NCBI RefSeq assembly: GCF_050433395.1
Contig: NZ_JBNPXH010000009.1
Coordinates: 180,898 to 244,897 of the forward strand
From: Mobilitalea torta
GTDB taxonomy: Bacteria > Bacillota > Clostridia > Lachnospirales > Lachnospiraceae
DNA length: 64,000 nucleotides
Direction of reading: 5' to 3'
In this document: piece after piece, positions 44,647 to 53,871 of the stretch
How the letters are laid out: every line of letters begins with the position of its first letter
Numbering within the stretch: position 1 is the stretch's first letter
The notes under the pieces: generated by a model
The model's database searches: none
What the model was told of the DNA's origin: nothing
What the model saw: only the letters and a program-made list of their open reading frames with translations
Position numbers and translations under genes: made by a program

Positions 44647-45744
44647 TTATACATTGAAGCGGAACAGGATTACATCCCCGTCCTGCACCACATATTCCTT
44701 GCCCTCCGAACGAACCAGGCCCTTTTCCTTGGCTGCATTATAGCTTCCGCATTCAATCAGATTTTGATAATTTACAATTTCAGCTCGGATAAACCCGCGT
44801 TCAAAATCAGAATGTATCTTTCCTGCCGCCTGGGGTGCCTTGGTGCCGATCTTGATGGTCCAGGCCCTGGTCTCCTTAGGCCCTGCGGTCAGGAAGCTCA
44901 TTAAGCCCAGAATATGATAGCTGGCTCTGATCAGTTTCTCCAGACCGGATTCCTTTAATCCCAGTTCTTCCAGGAACATGCGCTTCTCGTCCTCTTCCAG
45001 CTCCGCAATTTCCTGCTCGATCTGGGCACAGATTACAAACACCTCGGAATTCTCCTGGCCGGCGATGCCGCGAACCGTCTCCACATACTGGTTGCCCGCT
45101 CCATCCTCTGCCAGATCCTCCTCCTTCACATTGGCCGCATAGATTACCGGCTTGGCAGTTAAAAGATTATAATCCTCCAGCCACGCCTCCTCCTCATCGT
45201 CCAGAGTCTGAAAGGCCTTAGCCATTTTTCCTTCTTCCAGAAGCACTTTCAGCCTCTCCTGCATCTGAAGCTCCTTGGCGAGGGATTTATCATTCTTGGC
45301 CCCTTTGATGGTTTTGGACATTCTCCGTTCCAGAATCTCAAGGTCGGAGAAAATCAGCTCCAGATTAATTGTCTCAATATCCCGCATGGGATTGACCGAT
45401 CCGTCAACATGAATCACATTGGAATCTTCAAAGCAGCGGACCACATGTACAATGGCATCCACCTCCCGGATGTTGGAGAGAAACTGGTTCCCAAGGCCTT
45501 CGCCTTTGGAAGCTCCCTTTACCAGTCCCGCAATATCCACAAATTCTATGGTTGCCGCTATAATTTTCTCAGAATGGTACAGGTCTCCCAGCACCTGCAG
45601 TCTTTCATCCGGAACCGGAACAATACCGATATTGGGGTCAATGGTACAGAAGGGATAGTTTGCCGATTCTGCCCCTGCCTTCGTTAAAGAATTAAAAAGT
45701 GTGCTCTTGCCTACATTGGGTAGGCCTACGATACCTAATTTCAT
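44647..45744 (-). CDS. ychF: YchF, redox-regulated ribosome-binding ATPase
   Basis: 365 residues, OBG-like P-loop protein. G1 GLPNVGKST (about 6-14), DIAGLVKGASKGEGLGN (about 68-84), a coiled-coil/helical insert and a C-terminal TGS domain ending QDGDVILFRFNV. The G4 motif is the NVKE type, which in YchF explains preference for ATP over GTP. It associates with ribosomes; the function is still loosely defined. It sits between thiN and lgt. Confidence 0.95.
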   Translation of the reverse strand: MKLGIVGLPNVGKSTLFNSLTKAGAESANYPFCTIDPNIGIVPVPDERLQVLGDLYHSEKIIAATIEFVDIAGLVKGASKGEGLGNQFLSNIREVDAIVHVVRCFEDSNVIHVDGSVNPMRDIETINLELIFSDLEILERRMSKTIKGAKNDKSLAKELQMQERLKVLLEEGKMAKAFQTLDDEEEAWLEDYNLLTAKPVIYAANVKEEDLAEDGAGNQYVETVRGIAGQENSEVFVICAQIEQEIAELEEDEKRMFLEELGLKESGLEKLIRASYHILGLMSFLTAGPKETRAWTIKIGTKAPQAAGKIHSDFERGFIRAEIVNYQNLIECGSYNAAKEKGLVRSEGKEYVVQDGDVILFRFNV

Positions 45745-45813
45745 TGGTGTCTTCCTTCCTCATCTCATATATTGATAACCATGAACGCTAATGTCCGTGG
45801 TATCGTCTTCTCT

Positions 45814-46473
45814 CTAATCCAAAGATTCTATCACCAGCAGAATTCCTTTAGAGAATTCCACCGCCGCCTGTTCCTCTACAATCTCATTGCTGATTCCCAG
45901 GCTGTCTCCCGCTTCCAGAACAATGCCGTCCAGGGGATATTGAAAGCCCTTCAGGGTTAATCCTTCCACCTTCCCGCTGAAAGGGAGCAGGGATACATAG
46001 TTTCCATACTGCTTTCCCTTTTCAATAAGAAAACTGGTGTCCTTTAAGTAGATTTTATTATTCTCATCCAGAATGCAGGCCTCCCGCTTTAATTGCAGCG
46101 GCAGCAGCAAGAGATGCAGGTTCGCCAGGGTATGATCCAGCCTGCTTCCGGTGGCTCCCATCAGCTCGATATCTTCCGCACCGCGCATCAGCGCCAGTTC
46201 GATTGCAATCTGGGTATCCGTCTTATCCTTTTCCCGGGGAAAGACCTCCATGGGTGTTGCCTTCTCCCGATACTTCTGAAGCGTGGCCTCCGGAACGGAA
46301 TCAAAATCACCCACAATATAATCCGGGGCAATCCCCAGCCGGTCAGCCGCCTCCAATCCATGGTCAACGGCAATAATCATAGAGTATTCCTGTTCCTTCT
46401 GTCTCCTGACAAGCAGCGCATCGTCCACCTTGCCGCCGGTGATGATCAATACCTTATTGCTCTTTTCCTTCAT
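45814..46473 (-). CDS. thiN: ThiN, thiamine pyrophosphokinase
   Basis: 219 residues from ATG 46473 (AGGA eight bases upstream; an ATG two codons earlier is too close). Motifs of the family: AVDHGLEAADRLGIAPDYIVGDFDS (acidic residues of the active site), EKDKTDTQIAIELAL and GATGSRLDHTLANL. It makes thiamine diphosphate from thiamine and ATP. It follows rpe, a Firmicutes arrangement shared with rsgA. Confidence 0.93.
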   Translation of the reverse strand: MKEKSNKVLIITGGKVDDALLVRRQKEQEYSMIIAVDHGLEAADRLGIAPDYIVGDFDSVPEATLQKYREKATPMEVFPREKDKTDTQIAIELALMRGAEDIELMGATGSRLDHTLANLHLLLLPLQLKREACILDENNKIYLKDTSFLIEKGKQYGNYVSLLPFSGKVEGLTLKGFQYPLDGIVLEAGDSLGISNEIVEEQAAVEFSKGILLVIESLD

Positions 46474-46499
46474 ACTCATAATCCTATCTTAAGTCCTCT

Positions 46500-47165
46500 T
46501 TACAGCCGTTTCTGAAAGTGATCAAACTGCTGCCGGAAACCTTCTATATTGGCTCTGATGTCTCCTCCGAATACAGCGGTTCCGGCTACAATTACATTGG
46601 CTCCGGCTTCCAGCACCAGGGTAACATTTTCCTGGTTGATACCGCCGTCCACCTCAATATCCAATGCAATGCCTCTATCTTCTGCCATCTTCTTAAGCTC
46701 TGTAATCTTTCTCAGCGTATCCGGGATCAGCTTCTGTCCTCCAAAGCCCGGATTCACCGTCATAATCAGTACCATATCCAAATCCTGCAAAATATATTCT
46801 AAGCCATGTAAAGTAGAAGCAGGATTCAACGATATGCCGGCTTTCATCCCAAGCTCCTTTATCCTTGACACTGTCCGGTGAAGATGAGTACAAGCCTCCG
46901 CATGAACCGTGATGATATCCGCCCCCGCTTTTTTAAAATCCTCCAGATAACGGATGGGCTCCTCAATCATCAGATGGACATCAAAAGTAAGCTTTGTATT
47001 TTTTCGTATGGAAGCAATAACCGGCATCCCAAAGCTGATGCTGGGAACAAATGTTCCGTCCATCACATCGATATGGAGATATTCCACACCTGCCTGTTCT
47101 ACAATCCCTATCTGCTCTCCCAGCCTGTTAAAATCAGCTGCTAAAATTGATGGTGCCAGTATCAT
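46500..47165 (-). CDS. rpe: Rpe, ribulose-phosphate 3-epimerase
   Basis: 221 residues, TIM barrel. Catalytic and metal residues lie in HIDVMDGTFVPSISFG (about 32-47), HLMIEEP, and NPGFGGQKLI. The C-terminal phosphate-binding motif is EVDGGINQENVTLVLEAGANVIVAGTAVFG (first part about 170-180). It interconverts ribulose-5-P and xylulose-5-P in the pentose phosphate pathway. It is between rsgA and thiN, with about 150 bases to rsgA that hold no clear gene. Confidence 0.97.
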   Translation of the reverse strand: MILAPSILAADFNRLGEQIGIVEQAGVEYLHIDVMDGTFVPSISFGMPVIASIRKNTKLTFDVHLMIEEPIRYLEDFKKAGADIITVHAEACTHLHRTVSRIKELGMKAGISLNPASTLHGLEYILQDLDMVLIMTVNPGFGGQKLIPDTLRKITELKKMAEDRGIALDIEVDGGINQENVTLVLEAGANVIVAGTAVFGGDIRANIEGFRQQFDHFQKRL

Positions 47166-47317
47166 ATGGTATTTCCTCCATTCTTATATCCATGCCTTTT
47201 GCCGCACACAGTTTATTTCTATTCCCCTTATCTTTCTTGTCAATTTATAACAGAAAAGAACCCGAACCGCCGTAACAAGCACTTAAACAGCATGTGAATC
47301 AGTTCAAGGCTCACAAT

Positions 47318-48199
47318 TTAATAGCGCTTCTGGTTCTTTCGTTCTTCATAAAGAGTAACATAATTTTCATACCGGAGTCTGCTGATTTTCCCATCCTGCA
47401 GCGCCTCCTTCACTTTGCAGCCAGGTTCATTCAGATGGTTGCAGCCGATAAAACGACATTCATCCTCATAATCCCGGAATTCCGTAAAATAATTCTTCAG
47501 CTCTTCCTTGTCAATCTCATTAATATATAAGGAACTGAACCCCGGCGTGTCCATAATATAGGTATTCTCTTCCACATAAATCAGCTCGGAATGCCTTGTG
47601 GTATGCTTTCCCCTTTTAATCTTCTCGCTTACCACTCCGGTCTCCATCCCGGCCTGGGGCTGAATCAGATTAATAAAAGTAGACTTCCCCACCCCGGAAG
47701 GACCTGCCAGCACGGTGGTTCTGCCCTTAATCTTCTCATAAAGAACCGCAATTCCTTCTTTGCGGTGCATACTGGCAAATACGGTCTCATAACCGCATCT
47801 CAGATAGGTATCCCTCAGCAACGCAATTTCTTTTCCCTCTGCCAGATCCAGCTTATTGAAGCAGACCACGGTATCCACCTGTTGCTTCTGCATCATAATC
47901 AGAAAGCGATCCAGCAAATTCAAATTAGGATCAGGCTCCGCTGCTGCAAATATCACTATTGCCTGGTCAATATTAGCAACAGCGGGCCGTATCAATTCAT
48001 TCTGTCTGGGAAATACCCGGACTATGGTACCCTTACCCTCCGGTTGATTCCCAATGTCAATTTCCACATCATCGCCCACAAGCGGTTTAATATTCTGATT
48101 GCGAAATAACCCTTTGGCCTTGCATTCGTAAACAGCATTCTCCTGCGGCACATGGACATAGTAAAAACCTGCAATACCCTTGACAATCTTTCCCTTCAA
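47318..48199 (-). CDS. rsgA: RsgA, ribosome small subunit-dependent GTPase
   Basis: 293 residues: an N-terminal OB domain, a circularly permuted GTPase with G4 NKLD, G1 GPSGVGKST (about 163-171), G3 DTPGFSS, and a C-terminal zinc-binding region CRFIGCNHLNEPGCKV. It aids late 30S maturation. The start is TTG 48199, with GGAGG six bases upstream, and directly follows the prkC stop (48201-48203). It is paired with prkC/prpC as in many Firmicutes. Confidence 0.95.
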   Translation of the reverse strand: MKGKIVKGIAGFYYVHVPQENAVYECKAKGLFRNQNIKPLVGDDVEIDIGNQPEGKGTIVRVFPRQNELIRPAVANIDQAIVIFAAAEPDPNLNLLDRFLIMMQKQQVDTVVCFNKLDLAEGKEIALLRDTYLRCGYETVFASMHRKEGIAVLYEKIKGRTTVLAGPSGVGKSTFINLIQPQAGMETGVVSEKIKRGKHTTRHSELIYVEENTYIMDTPGFSSLYINEIDKEELKNYFTEFRDYEDECRFIGCNHLNEPGCKVKEALQDGKISRLRYENYVTLYEERKNQKRY

Positions 48200-48200
48200 G

Positions 48201-50354
48201 CTACTCCTCCACAGCCGTGAATTTCACTGTCCAGGTTGCCGCCTGGGTATCTCCGGGTACTATAAACAGCTCACCGTTCACATACATCCGTACAATGGCA
48301 GGCTCGGAACTGCTGCTTACAATGTCAGGAACCGGCAGCGGGAACTCCACTATAGATACATATCCTTCATAGATATTGCTAACTTCGCCTCCCTGATCCA
48401 TCTCCAATACAATTTCCCCTCCTACCTCGTCCATGTGTTCAAAGGGATTGATGTCAATGGTAACTCTGCCCTCATACATGGTGCTGCCCGGCCCTGCCGG
48501 TACATCTTCAGGGGACTCTGTGGGCGTAATGGAGGGTGTACTTGCAGGACCCGAACTGAGTGTAATATCAACCGCAGTTCCCTTGTTCACCTTCTGCCCT
48601 GCCGTATTGCTCTGATAAGTTACCAGTCCCTTATCATAGGTCTCAGAGCTTGCATAGGAGACATTCCCCTTCACCAGACCTACCGCGGTCAATGCGGCTG
48701 CCGCCTGATCCTCGGTCATTTTAACAAGCACCGGGACCTCTACCAGAACAACCTCCGGCCCCTTGCTCACAAAGACGGTGATGGGTGATCCCTTTGCTAC
48801 AAAGCTCTGGCGCTTAGGCTCGGTATCAATGACATAGCCCGCCTCCAGCTCATCGCTGTACTTCTCTTCATAGGTAATAACCAGATCTAATTCCTTCAGC
48901 TTCTGATCCGCCAGCTCCTTGCTGTAACCGTAGACATTGGGAATCTCATGCTCCTCCGGCCCAAGGCTGATGGTCAGCAGCACCTCTGAGTTTTTCACCA
49001 CATCGTTATCCGGCTGAGGATATTGCTTCATTACCCTTCCCGCTTCAATGGTATCGGAATAATCATCCACAACCACAATCAAGGCATCTTCCGCCCTGCT
49101 TCGGATGGATTTCTCTGCATCCTCCCGGGTCAGGTTGTACACATTGGGAACCGTGTAGGTCTCCTCGGAAGGCTCATCTGACGGAGTGGGGGTATCTGCC
49201 TGCGTCGTAGGAGTCAGGCTTACCGGGGGATTCGGATCCTTCGGATCGGAGGATCTGGTCTTGGAGATAAACCAGACTGCCAGCACAATAATCGCAATCG
49301 CCAATATGACAACCGCCACAATACTGCCTACCAGAAAAAGCTTCTCCACCTTGGAATCTACGGTATCAAGATCCTCTTCTTCCTCCTCGGCCAGCTTCCT
49401 GGTCTGATGGTTTCTGGTATCCCGGATGTCCTCATCCAGATAGGCGCCGTTTTTAATCTTGCTTAAATCATCGGATATGTTAATGGTCGGTGAATCACTG
49501 GATACAAATGCGGGTATCTGCACAAACTCGCCGTCCGGATTGGAGATTGCCCTCTTTAAATCCGCAATCAGTTCCGAAGCGGTATGATATCTTCTCTCCG
49601 GGCGTTTCTGCATACATTTTTGAACGATCTTATCAATGCTGACCGGAATCTCCGGATCCAGTTCCCGAAGCGGCATCGCTTCCCCCTGGATATGAAGCAG
49701 GGCAACGGATACCGTATTATCTCCTGCAAAGGGTACCTTACCGGAAAGCATCTCATACAGAGTGACACCCAGGGAGTAAATATCGCTTTTCTCATCGCTG
49801 TATCCGCCCCTGGCCTGTTCGGGAGAGAGGTAATGTACGGAACCCATGGCATTGGAGGTAATGGTATTCGAGGTAGTTGCTTTTGCAATACCAAAATCCG
49901 TTACCTTGACCTTACCGTCACGGGAAATAATTATGTTCTGCGGCTTGATATCCCGATGGATAATCCGGTTATCATGTGCGGCCTCCATCCCCAGAGCGAT
50001 CTGGATACCAATTCCCACCGCTTCCTTAATCTCCAGCTTGCCTTTCCGCTCAATGAAGCGCTTCAGGGTAATTCCCTCCACCATCTCCATCACAATATAA
50101 TGTAACCCGCCGTCATCCCCTACATCGTATACATTTACAATATTGGGATGGGATAATCCCGCAGCCGACTGAGCTTCTGCCCTGAATTTATTTACAAAGC
50201 TTTTATCACTTGAATATTCCGGTTTCAACACCTTGATTGCTACAAACCGATTCAATCTCTGATCCCTGGCCTTATATACATCAGCCATTCCGCCGGATCC
50301 CACCTTATCTGCAATTTCATAGCGATCACTGATAACCATACCGGGTTTTAACAT
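48201..50354 (-). CDS. prkC: PrkC-type Ser/Thr protein kinase with three PASTA repeats
   Basis: 717 residues. The cytoplasmic kinase domain (about 11-270) has the ATP lysine K41, HRDIKPQN with D135, and DFG at 153-155. A juxtamembrane segment precedes one transmembrane helix (about 339-363), a Pro/Ser/Thr linker and three PASTA repeats (about 399-466, 467-534, 535-603). A further extracytoplasmic domain of about 90 residues (about 625-717) follows a Ser/Thr/Pro linker and is not a PASTA. It senses muropeptides/lipid II and governs growth and germination. It is preceded by prpC. Confidence 0.95.
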   Translation of the reverse strand: MLKPGMVISDRYEIADKVGSGGMADVYKARDQRLNRFVAIKVLKPEYSSDKSFVNKFRAEAQSAAGLSHPNIVNVYDVGDDGGLHYIVMEMVEGITLKRFIERKGKLEIKEAVGIGIQIALGMEAAHDNRIIHRDIKPQNIIISRDGKVKVTDFGIAKATTSNTITSNAMGSVHYLSPEQARGGYSDEKSDIYSLGVTLYEMLSGKVPFAGDNTVSVALLHIQGEAMPLRELDPEIPVSIDKIVQKCMQKRPERRYHTASELIADLKRAISNPDGEFVQIPAFVSSDSPTINISDDLSKIKNGAYLDEDIRDTRNHQTRKLAEEEEEDLDTVDSKVEKLFLVGSIVAVVILAIAIIVLAVWFISKTRSSDPKDPNPPVSLTPTTQADTPTPSDEPSEETYTVPNVYNLTREDAEKSIRSRAEDALIVVVDDYSDTIEAGRVMKQYPQPDNDVVKNSEVLLTISLGPEEHEIPNVYGYSKELADQKLKELDLVITYEEKYSDELEAGYVIDTEPKRQSFVAKGSPITVFVSKGPEVVLVEVPVLVKMTEDQAAAALTAVGLVKGNVSYASSETYDKGLVTYQSNTAGQKVNKGTAVDITLSSGPASTPSITPTESPEDVPAGPGSTMYEGRVTIDINPFEHMDEVGGEIVLEMDQGGEVSNIYEGYVSIVEFPLPVPDIVSSSSEPAIVRMYVNGELFIVPGDTQAATWTVKFTAVEE

Positions 50355-50371
50355 GTCCCTTCACCTCGTTT

Positions 50372-51091
50372 TCATACTTTGATAATGATAATTGCAATAT
50401 TGTCCCTGCCGCCATTCTCATTGGCACATCTCACCAATGTCTCTGCGGCAGCGGAGGGATCTTCATTTTCCTTGATGATCCGCTCTATCGTCTCGTCCTC
50501 CAACATATTCGTCAGACCATCCGAGCACATAAGTACCGTGTCTCCTTCTTCCAGGCTCACTTCAAAAAAATCGGGCGCAACCGTGGTGTTTCCGCCGATT
50601 GCCCTGGTAATAATATTTTTGTTCGGATTCATCCGGGCCTCATTCCGATCCAGCTCTCCGGTCTTCACCATAGCCTCCACCAGACTGTGGTCCTCCGTAA
50701 TCTGCCTTATTTCTTTTCCAATCACATAAAGCCTGCTGTCACCTACGTTGGCAACGTACAGTTCTTTATCAAATATGGTGGCTACCACCAGAGTGGTCCC
50801 CATACCCTCTAACTCGCTTTCTTCCTGTGCTTTCTTCCAAAGAGAGTCATTTGCTTCCCTGATTGCGGCTTCAATTAAGGCAATCGGTGCTTCTATCTCA
50901 CTCTCCCCGACCTTCTGCTTAATAAACTCAACACAGTATCTTGAAGCATAATCACCGGCGTTATGCCCTCCCATGCCGTCTGCCACAATAAATAAATTGG
51001 GCAGGCTGCCTACGGCAGCCTCACTGCAAAAGACATAATCCTGGTTTATCCTCCGTCGCTCTCCAATATCAGTTATCGAAAATGCTTTCAA
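50372..51091 (-). CDS. prpC: PrpC/Stp, PP2C-type Ser/Thr protein phosphatase
   Basis: 239 residues from TTG 51091 (MKAFSITDIGERRRINQD), with AGGAGG seven bases upstream; the frame is open a few codons more without a site. Metal-binding motifs are ADGMGGHNAGDYASRY, NVGDSRLY, and CSDGLTNML with GGRDNIAIIII. It reverses PrkC phosphorylation. It lies 18 bases upstream of prkC, so the pair is co-expressed. Confidence 0.96.
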   Translation of the reverse strand: MKAFSITDIGERRRINQDYVFCSEAAVGSLPNLFIVADGMGGHNAGDYASRYCVEFIKQKVGESEIEAPIALIEAAIREANDSLWKKAQEESELEGMGTTLVVATIFDKELYVANVGDSRLYVIGKEIRQITEDHSLVEAMVKTGELDRNEARMNPNKNIITRAIGGNTTVAPDFFEVSLEEGDTVLMCSDGLTNMLEDETIERIIKENEDPSAAAETLVRCANENGGRDNIAIIIIKV

Positions 51092-51102
51092 GCCTGCACC
51101 TC

Positions 51103-52143
51103 CTAGTTTTGGCAATCCAGATAGCTCTTCCTTAATTGCCCACAGGCAGCCTCAATATCTGCGCCCATTTCTCTTCTAATAGTAACATTTATTCTATTTT
51201 TTTCAAGTATATTTTTAAATTTTTGTATTTTGCTGCTCTCTGATTTATGATAATTCCGTTCCTTTATGGGGTTTACCGGAATCAAATTCACATGGCAGTT
51301 CATCCCCCGGATCAATCCGGCCAGCTCCCTGGCATGCTCCTCCTCATCGTTGATTCCGTCCACCAGACTATATTCAAAGGTCAGTCTCCTGCCTGTCTCT
51401 TCATAATAATAGCGGTAAGCATCCAGCACCTGGGACAGATCATACTGCACGGCAACCGGCATCAGCTTCTTTCGGATCTCATTGTTTGGCGCATGGAGGG
51501 AAAGAGCCAGGGTAACCGCCAGCTTTTCCTTCGCCAGTTCACGGATCTTGTCCGGAATGCCGCAGGTGGATACGGTGATGTTCCGGGCACTGATATTCAG
51601 TCCCCCTTCCTCCGTCAGAATCCGAAGAAAACGGATCAGGTTCGGATAATTATCCAGGGGTTCTCCCGTTCCCATAACCACCACATTGGACACCCGCTCC
51701 CCTGACAGCGCCTGAATCCGATAGACCTGATCCAGCATTTCCGAAGGAAGCAGATCCCGTTCCCGCCCTCCGATGGTGGAGGCACAGAATTTGCACCCCA
51801 TCCGGCAGCCAACCTGGGAAGAGATACAGACACTGTTCCCGTGATGATACCTCATGAGCACACTTTCAATCACCCTGTTATCCGGAAGACGAAAAAGATA
51901 CTTGACCGTTCCGTCCGTCTCGGAATGAAGGGCATCCACCTCTTCCAGCACAGTGATGGGATAGGCCTCTTCCAGCCTGGACCGGAGATCCTTGGGCAGA
52001 TTCGTCATCTCTTCATAGCCCTTTGCCAGCTTTTCATGCAGCCATTCATAAATCTGCCGGCTGCGAAAGGCCGGCTGGCCCAGGGTTTTCAACACCTGCT
52101 CCAGCTCCGGTAAATATAATGATTTTATATCATAATGCTCCAT
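51103..52143 (-). CDS. rlmN: RlmN, 23S rRNA A2503/tRNA A37 C2-methyltransferase
   Basis: 346 residues, radical SAM enzyme. The cluster cysteines are C113, C117 and C120 in GCRMGCKFCAST, and a conserved C-terminal cysteine (AACGQL) forms the methylated intermediate. Other motifs are GTGEPLDNYPN and ALSLHAPNNEIRKKLMP. It follows rsmB after a 240-base interval with repeats and precedes prpC. Confidence 0.96.
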   Translation of the reverse strand: MEHYDIKSLYLPELEQVLKTLGQPAFRSRQIYEWLHEKLAKGYEEMTNLPKDLRSRLEEAYPITVLEEVDALHSETDGTVKYLFRLPDNRVIESVLMRYHHGNSVCISSQVGCRMGCKFCASTIGGRERDLLPSEMLDQVYRIQALSGERVSNVVVMGTGEPLDNYPNLIRFLRILTEEGGLNISARNITVSTCGIPDKIRELAKEKLAVTLALSLHAPNNEIRKKLMPVAVQYDLSQVLDAYRYYYEETGRRLTFEYSLVDGINDEEEHARELAGLIRGMNCHVNLIPVNPIKERNYHKSESSKIQKFKNILEKNRINVTIRREMGADIEAACGQLRKSYLDCQN

Positions 52144-52236
52144 ATTCCTACCTGCTTCACTTTCCTGCGGACAGACACAGCGCTCTCCATACCCTGTCCT
52201 ATATCAATCATTGTATGTATTGCATATTGCATTTAT

Positions 52237-52329
52237 CACATAAACCGGTCATGCCTGCCCTTTGCACAATGCATACATAAACCGGTGCCTGACACCCATG
52301 GTCTTTGCACTTAGCAGGCATAAACCGCA
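52237..52329. repeat. Cluster of short intergenic repeats with GGTGCCTGACACC motif
   Basis: Between rlmN and rsmB, the word CATAAACCG occurs three times (about 52239, 52275, 52319) and TTTGCAC twice. The interrupted palindrome GGTGCCTGACACC lies at 52284-52296. Further on, 52336-52364 is a near-perfect 29-nt dyad (CAGTTTCTCGG/CCGGGAAACTG). A GGTGTCAGGCACC-like motif recurs in intergenic regions of Firmicutes, as far as I know. No T-run, so not a terminator. Confidence 0.6.
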
Positions 52330-52383
52330 TGGTTCAGTTTCTCGGAAATTTTCCGGGAAACTGTATTCTTAAGGCGGGAAATC

Positions 52384-53871
52384 CTATGCTTTTTTTCGGA
52401 ATTTAGAGATAAAAAATCCATCTGTATTATGGATACCCTGGATCAGCTGCAAATAGCCCTTCCTGGCCGTCTCACACCGAAGAGCTTTCGGAAGCAATTC
52501 ATAAAAATCCTCTTCCTCAAACTTATAATGATCCAAAAACCATTCCCGGTTTCCCAGGTTCTCTTCCCGATCCACAGTGCAGGTGGAAAAGACCAGAAAA
52601 CCGCCTTTTTTTACATATTGCTGTGCTTTATCCAGAATCACCCTTTGTAATTCTATCAATTCTTTATGTTGATTTTGTGTCAGCTTGTATTTTATATCTG
52701 ATTTCTTGCCCAGGACCCCCAGGCCGCTGCAGGGAAGATCTGCAATCACCAGATCAGCCTGTTCCAGAATTCCGGTATCCAGAAGCGTTCCGTCCCATAC
52801 CTTGGTTTCCACATTGGTAATGCCCAGACGCTCCATATTCTCCCGGACCAGCCCTATCTTATATTCCGTCAGATCCCTGGCGGATACCGTATCGGCTGTC
52901 TGAGCCGCGTGGAGGGCCTTCCCGCCCGGAGCGCTGCAGATATCCACCACATAATCCCCGGCCTTGACACCGGACACCTCTCCCACCAGCATCGAGCTGA
53001 CATCCTGAACCGCAAAGCAGCCGCTGCGAAAGGTCTCCAGCTTCTCCAGATAATCATAATTCCGAAGGGTGAAGGCATACTCCAGATATTCGCTGTCCTC
53101 TACGGTCACTCCTTCCTGCACCAGCCTTTGCTTCAGCTCTTTTGGAGTTAATCTGCCCTGATTGCAGCGAATGGTTGTCTCCTTCTCCTTTAAGGAGGAG
53201 GACAGCATGGCCTCTACCGTCTCAAAAGGATACTGTTTCAGCAGCTCCTTCACCAGCCAGGCCGGTGTGGAACAGGTAATCTCAAGATAGGCCTCCGGAG
53301 AAGAAACCGGATCAGGATAGACGATATTCTCCTTATTCCTGGCAATTCCTCGCAGCACTGCATTGACAAAACCGGACAGCTTTGTAAATCCCCGCTTTTT
53401 CGCCAGCTTCACCGCTTCATTGCAGACCGCGGATACCGGAACCGCTTCCATGTAAATAAGCTGGTACGTGCTGAGGCGCAGCAGATTCCGGATCAGCGGC
53501 TTCATCTTAGCCACCGGCAGGGATGCATGTTGATCGAGAATATAATCCAGAGTCAGATAATGCTTCACCGTCCCGTGAAAGACGCGGGAGAGAAAAGCTC
53601 TTTCCTGCTTCTCCAGCCTCTGGTATCTTTTCAGCGTCTGGTTCAGCACGGTATGACTGTATTTATTTTCTTCCAAAACTTCTAACAACATCTCAAGAAC
53701 AATTTCTCTCAGATTACACTGAGGCACAGTTTTCATATTGTTCTGAACAATTTCTCTCAGATTACACTGAGGCACAGTTTTCATATTGTTCTGAACAATT
53801 TCTCTCAGATTACACTGAGGCACAGTTTTCACATTGTTCTGAATCTTTCCTTTTTTCATTGGTTCAGTCAC
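52384..53871 (-). CDS. rsmB: RsmB, 16S rRNA C967 m5C methyltransferase with repeated N-terminus
   Basis: 495 residues if GTG 53871 is used (AAGGAG five bases upstream). The NusB-like domain follows (about 50-180), then a Rossmann methyltransferase core with IADLPCSGLG and FSTCTVDREEN, carrying the two catalytic cysteines. The N-terminus is unusual: MKTVPQCNLREIVQNN is encoded three times in tandem (48-bp units), then the normal REIVLEML start of the domain. Any copy could supply a start, so the true N-terminus is uncertain. It overlaps the zinc protease stop. Confidence 0.88.
   Translation of the reverse strand: MTEPMKKGKIQNNVKTVPQCNLREIVQNNMKTVPQCNLREIVQNNMKTVPQCNLREIVLEMLLEVLEENKYSHTVLNQTLKRYQRLEKQERAFLSRVFHGTVKHYLTLDYILDQHASLPVAKMKPLIRNLLRLSTYQLIYMEAVPVSAVCNEAVKLAKKRGFTKLSGFVNAVLRGIARNKENIVYPDPVSSPEAYLEITCSTPAWLVKELLKQYPFETVEAMLSSSLKEKETTIRCNQGRLTPKELKQRLVQEGVTVEDSEYLEYAFTLRNYDYLEKLETFRSGCFAVQDVSSMLVGEVSGVKAGDYVVDICSAPGGKALHAAQTADTVSARDLTEYKIGLVRENMERLGITNVETKVWDGTLLDTGILEQADLVIADLPCSGLGVLGKKSDIKYKLTQNQHKELIELQRVILDKAQQYVKKGGFLVFSTCTVDREENLGNREWFLDHYKFEEEDFYELLPKALRCETARKGYLQLIQGIHNTDGFFISKFRKKA
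53698..53841. repeat. Three 48-bp tandem repeats at the 5' end of rsmB
   Basis: Units 53698-53745, 53746-53793 and 53794-53841 are identical except for one base in the third. Each encodes 16 residues, QNNMKTVPQCNLREIV, without shifting frame. Every unit except the outermost contains an ATG, the outer one having GTG. The array sits directly before the conserved part of RsmB, so copy number would change only the leader of the protein. Confidence 0.95.

Noticed and set aside
53698..53841. Possible CRISPR array from the 48-bp repeats
   Set aside because: The units are contiguous with no spacers, are in frame inside rsmB, and no cas genes are present.
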